Of a stretch of 64,000 bases of DNA, positions 61,669 to 64,000 are shown in pieces. Position 1 is the stretch's first letter. The number at the start of each line of letters is the position of its first letter. A program made the translations under genes and the position numbers. Source of the DNA: Bacillota bacterium. GTDB taxonomy: Bacteria; Bacillota; Clostridia; Christensenellales; Aristaeellaceae. The stretch spans positions 62,001 to 126,000 of the forward strand of contig JAEWVC010000008.1 of assembly GCA_023459275.1 (NCBI GenBank), given 5' to 3'. Below the pieces are notes generated by a model. The model searched no databases, had not been told where the DNA came from, and was given only the letters and a program-made list of their open reading frames with translations.

Positions 61669-63450
61669 GTGCGGATTATTCAACTGAAGGCAATCTTCCA
61701 TCGGCTTGTTCAAAGCATTCGCGAAGATGGAATTCAGCTTACCTATCTGCGAATCGGGCGGAAGTTGCATTCCAAGTTTGGATCAAAGGCGTTTAAAAAG
61801 GCATGGAAGCTAAAAAAAAAGGATCGAAAGCAACAGGAAAGCCAAAGCTTTGATGGCAAAATAAGGGTCAGTATCCTGGTGCCGGTCTATAATACGCCTC
61901 TCGGTTTTCTCAAAGAAATGCTGGATTCGGTACAGGCGCAAACTTGCAAGCAGTATGAGCTCTGTATCGCGGACGGCAGCGATGAGGATCACGCTGAAGC
62001 AGGCAAAATCATTGAACAACGCGCTCAAGGCGACAGCCGCATCCGCTATATCAAACTTCCACAGAACAAAGGCATTTCGGAAAATACGAACGCCTGCATC
62101 CGTATATCGTCAGGCTCCCACTTTGCGCTGCTGGACCATGATGATCTGCTGCACCCCTCCGCACTGTACCATGTGCTTAAAACCATTGAAAATACCGGCG
62201 CGGATTTGATATATACGGATGAAGCAACCTTTCGAAAGCATCCCAAGGATGCGTATTTGCCGCATTTCAAGCAGGATTTTTCTCCCGATACGTTGCGCGC
62301 GCATAACTATATCTGTCATTTGACCGTATTCTCGCGTGAACTTATGGAAAAAGCAGGGGGATTCCGCCCGGCGTACGACGGAAGCCAAGACTATGATATG
62401 GTTCTCAGGCTTACCGAAAAGGCCCAAAAGATTGTTCATATTCCGCGTATCCTGTATTATTGGCGAAATCACCAGGCGTCGGTTGCTTGGGATGTGAAGG
62501 CAAAACCCTATGTGATTAGTGCGGCCAAGGCAGCCCTTGAAGCGCATCTGCAGCGGCAGGGACTGCAGGGTACGGTGATGGATACGGTGATCCCTTCGAT
62601 TTACCGCATTAGCTATCAAGTCAAAGAAGATACTGTTTCCATTATCATCCCCACTTCCGATCATGTGGAGCAGCTGCAAAAATGCATTGATTCCATTCTG
62701 GGAAAGACATGCTACAAATCATATGAGATCATTATTGCGGAAAATAACAGCAAGGAACGCAGGACGTTTGCGTATTATGAGGCGCTTAAAAGCGATTGCC
62801 GGATCAGGATACTGACCTGGGAGAAACCTTTCAACTACTCTGCCATCAATAATTTTGCCGCTGCCTACGCGAATGGGAAATACCTGATCTTTTTGAACAA
62901 TGATACGGAAATCATCAGCCCCGATTGGATAACGGAAATGCTCATGTTCGCGCAGCGGCCGGATGTGGGCGCGGTGGGCGCCAAGCTATATTATCCTGAC
63001 GGAAGGGTGCAGCATGCGGGCATCGGCATTGGCCTGCTCACGCTGGCAGGCCATTTTCATCGGGAATTTCCGCATAATGCCGCCGGATATATGGGCAGGC
63101 TGCAATATCAGCAGAATGTTTCCGCGGTGACGGGGGCGTGCCTGATGATGCGGTCGCAGACATATCGCGATCTTTGCGGCATGGAGGAAAATTTGCCTGT
63201 CAACTTTAACGATGTCGATCTATGCCTACGGATTCGGGAAAGGGGATTGCTAATCGTTTTTACCCCTTTCGCAGAACTGATTCATTATGAATCGCTGTCA
63301 AGGAATAGGGACGAGACTCCTGAGCAAAGAAAGCGGTATCTCCAGGAGGAGGCCTTTTTTCGCGGCCGCTGGGCAAAGCAATTGGCGGAAGGAGACCCTT
63401 ATTTGAACCCTAATTTTGACCTGTTGCGCGAGGATTTTTCTTTCCGGTGA
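61669..63450 (+). CDS. Two-domain GT2 glycosyltransferase
   Basis: A 593-residue cytoplasmic glycosyltransferase with two GT-A domains. The first opens VSILVPVYNTPLGFLKEMLDS and has the metal motif LDHDD (about residue 163); the second opens VSIIIPTSDHVEQLQKCIDS (about 323) with FLNNDTEI and a WITEM segment. Such twin GT2 proteins extend rhamnan- or O-antigen-like surface polysaccharides. GTG 61669 is preferred: AAAGGAAGA ends 6 nt before it and the ATG codons further up lie at or before the transcription start. It is unrelated to the catabolic genes. Confidence 0.88.
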   Translation: MRIIQLKAIFHRLVQSIREDGIQLTYLRIGRKLHSKFGSKAFKKAWKLKKKDRKQQESQSFDGKIRVSILVPVYNTPLGFLKEMLDSVQAQTCKQYELCIADGSDEDHAEAGKIIEQRAQGDSRIRYIKLPQNKGISENTNACIRISSGSHFALLDHDDLLHPSALYHVLKTIENTGADLIYTDEATFRKHPKDAYLPHFKQDFSPDTLRAHNYICHLTVFSRELMEKAGGFRPAYDGSQDYDMVLRLTEKAQKIVHIPRILYYWRNHQASVAWDVKAKPYVISAAKAALEAHLQRQGLQGTVMDTVIPSIYRISYQVKEDTVSIIIPTSDHVEQLQKCIDSILGKTCYKSYEIIIAENNSKERRTFAYYEALKSDCRIRILTWEKPFNYSAINNFAAAYANGKYLIFLNNDTEIISPDWITEMLMFAQRPDVGAVGAKLYYPDGRVQHAGIGIGLLTLAGHFHREFPHNAAGYMGRLQYQQNVSAVTGACLMMRSQTYRDLCGMEENLPVNFNDVDLCLRIRERGLLIVFTPFAELIHYESLSRNRDETPEQRKRYLQEEAFFRGRWAKQLAEGDPYLNPNFDLLREDFSFR

Positions 63451-63553
63451 GCGTATTTGGTGTGGAGCATGCGGGGCATCCTTTTCCTCAAAAATGATGC
63501 CGTGCTCTTCATCTGAAATAATCCTCCTTTCGCAGGAAACTGCAGGTATGCTA

Positions 63554-63582
63554 TTGACAGCGCCTTCCACTTTCTGCAGAAT
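63554..63582 (+). promoter_or_regulatory. Probable promoter of the last gene
   Basis: A consensus TTGACA at 63554-63559 and CAGAAT at 63577-63582 (4 of 6 matches) are 17 bp apart, about 40 nt before the start codon at 63623. Confidence 0.5.
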
Positions 63583-63622
63583 AGTATCTGCATATGGAAA
63601 CGCTATTGAAAGGACGTCGGTT

Positions 63623-64000
63623 ATGGCCACGCAAAAAAGGCGGTTCACACTGAAGCAGATCTGTGCGCTTTTTATAATGATATATTTCCTGACTGCCGGC
63701 TTTTTGTACTGGATCGTTCATGAAAGCTTTGCGCATGCCTACGTCAAAACCGAGGCAATCTCCACCCAATACGGGATCAGCGATCTGAAGGCGGGGGAGC
63801 AGATTGAGCAGGCTCTTCCGGCCAAATCCGGACCCATTGAAAGCATTACCGTTTCGCTGGCTTTTACGGGCGGCTCCGGCAATGTCCTTGCGGAATTTCT
63901 GGATGATGGCCAAGTGCTTGGCAGTACGGAAATCATAAACGACGGCGATCCTACGATGCACAGCATTTTTGCCTCGCTGAACACCCCTGTTGATGCGGCG
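63623..64000 (+). CDS. Membrane protein, N-terminal part (3' partial)
   Basis: An open frame from ATG 63623 runs past the window end (126 codons visible). AAAGGA lies 9 nt before the start. Residues 13-32 (ICALFIMIYFLTAGFLYWIV) form a transmembrane helix after a basic start (MATQKRRFTLKQ), followed by a soluble, beta-rich extracytoplasmic segment. I do not recognise the family; beside a polysaccharide glycosyltransferase it may be a large cell-surface polysaccharide or lipid-linked sugar protein. Confidence 0.75.
   Translation, partial: MATQKRRFTLKQICALFIMIYFLTAGFLYWIVHESFAHAYVKTEAISTQYGISDLKAGEQIEQALPAKSGPIESITVSLAFTGGSGNVLAEFLDDGQVLGSTEIINDGDPTMHSIFASLNTPVDAA

Overview
The window reads as chromosomal DNA of a GC-rich anaerobic member of the Bacillota (Clostridia, perhaps Christensenellales-like). 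The basis is a glycyl radical enzyme with its activase, YesM/AraC-type two-component and membrane AraC regulators, CUT1 sugar transporters without their own ATPase, Opp/Dpp transport, strong AGGAGG ribosome sites and TTGACA/TATAAT promoters. The assignment is an inference. Nearly all of the window is catabolic cargo: scavenging of sugar acids, acylated or acidic sugars, and peptides or N-acyl amino acids.

Layout. (A) 1-6237, plus strand: the end of a large glycosidase-like protein, a GH39-like glycosidase, and a tight run of amidohydrolase-2 (lactonase type), RraA-family lyase, zinc alcohol dehydrogenase, NeuD-like acyltransferase and enolase-superfamily sugar-acid dehydratase. This could be an oxidative sugar -> lactone -> acid -> 2-keto-3-deoxy acid route. 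(B) 6238-10772: a lower-GC, gene-poor island with an IS256-family element, two tRNA-Ser genes with promoter and terminator, and decayed remains of a histidine kinase, a response regulator and a MalT-like activator. (C) 10773-31027, plus strand: an Opp/Dpp ABC transporter, three M19 dipeptidase paralogues, three D-aminoacylase paralogues, an Asp/Glu/hydantoin-type racemase, a nitroreductase-fold protein, M28 and M20 peptidases and a GntR regulator. It looks like a specialised system for D-residue-containing or N-acylated peptides.

(D) 31296-46131, plus strand: a sialidase-like BNR protein, a YesM-type kinase with AraC response regulator, a CUT1 transporter, then an FAD oxidoreductase, a DapA/NanA-family lyase, a GH32/43-like propeller, a Gfo/Idh/MocA oxidoreductase and a cytosine-deaminase-type amidohydrolase. 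(E) 46167-56543, minus strand: YhcH, an AGE-family epimerase, an atypical glycyl radical enzyme, its activase, a double FAH-domain protein and another CUT1 transporter. (F) 56762-61166, plus strand: a divergent membrane-anchored AraC regulator, then a second DapA lyase and FAD oxidoreductase. The gap between E and F holds a perfect 16-bp inverted repeat that is probably the operator pair of this regulator. (G) 61610-64000, plus strand: a two-domain GT2 glycosyltransferase and the start of a membrane protein, each behind its own promoter, which mark the end of the catabolic region.

Best candidates for something new are the E/F locus (an unassigned glycyl radical enzyme with a double FAH protein, AGE, YhcH, DapA and FAD enzymes under a divergent regulator with a visible operator) and the triplicated M19/D-aminoacylase locus C, whose three M19 proteins all carry His-x-His where the family normally has His-x-Asp.
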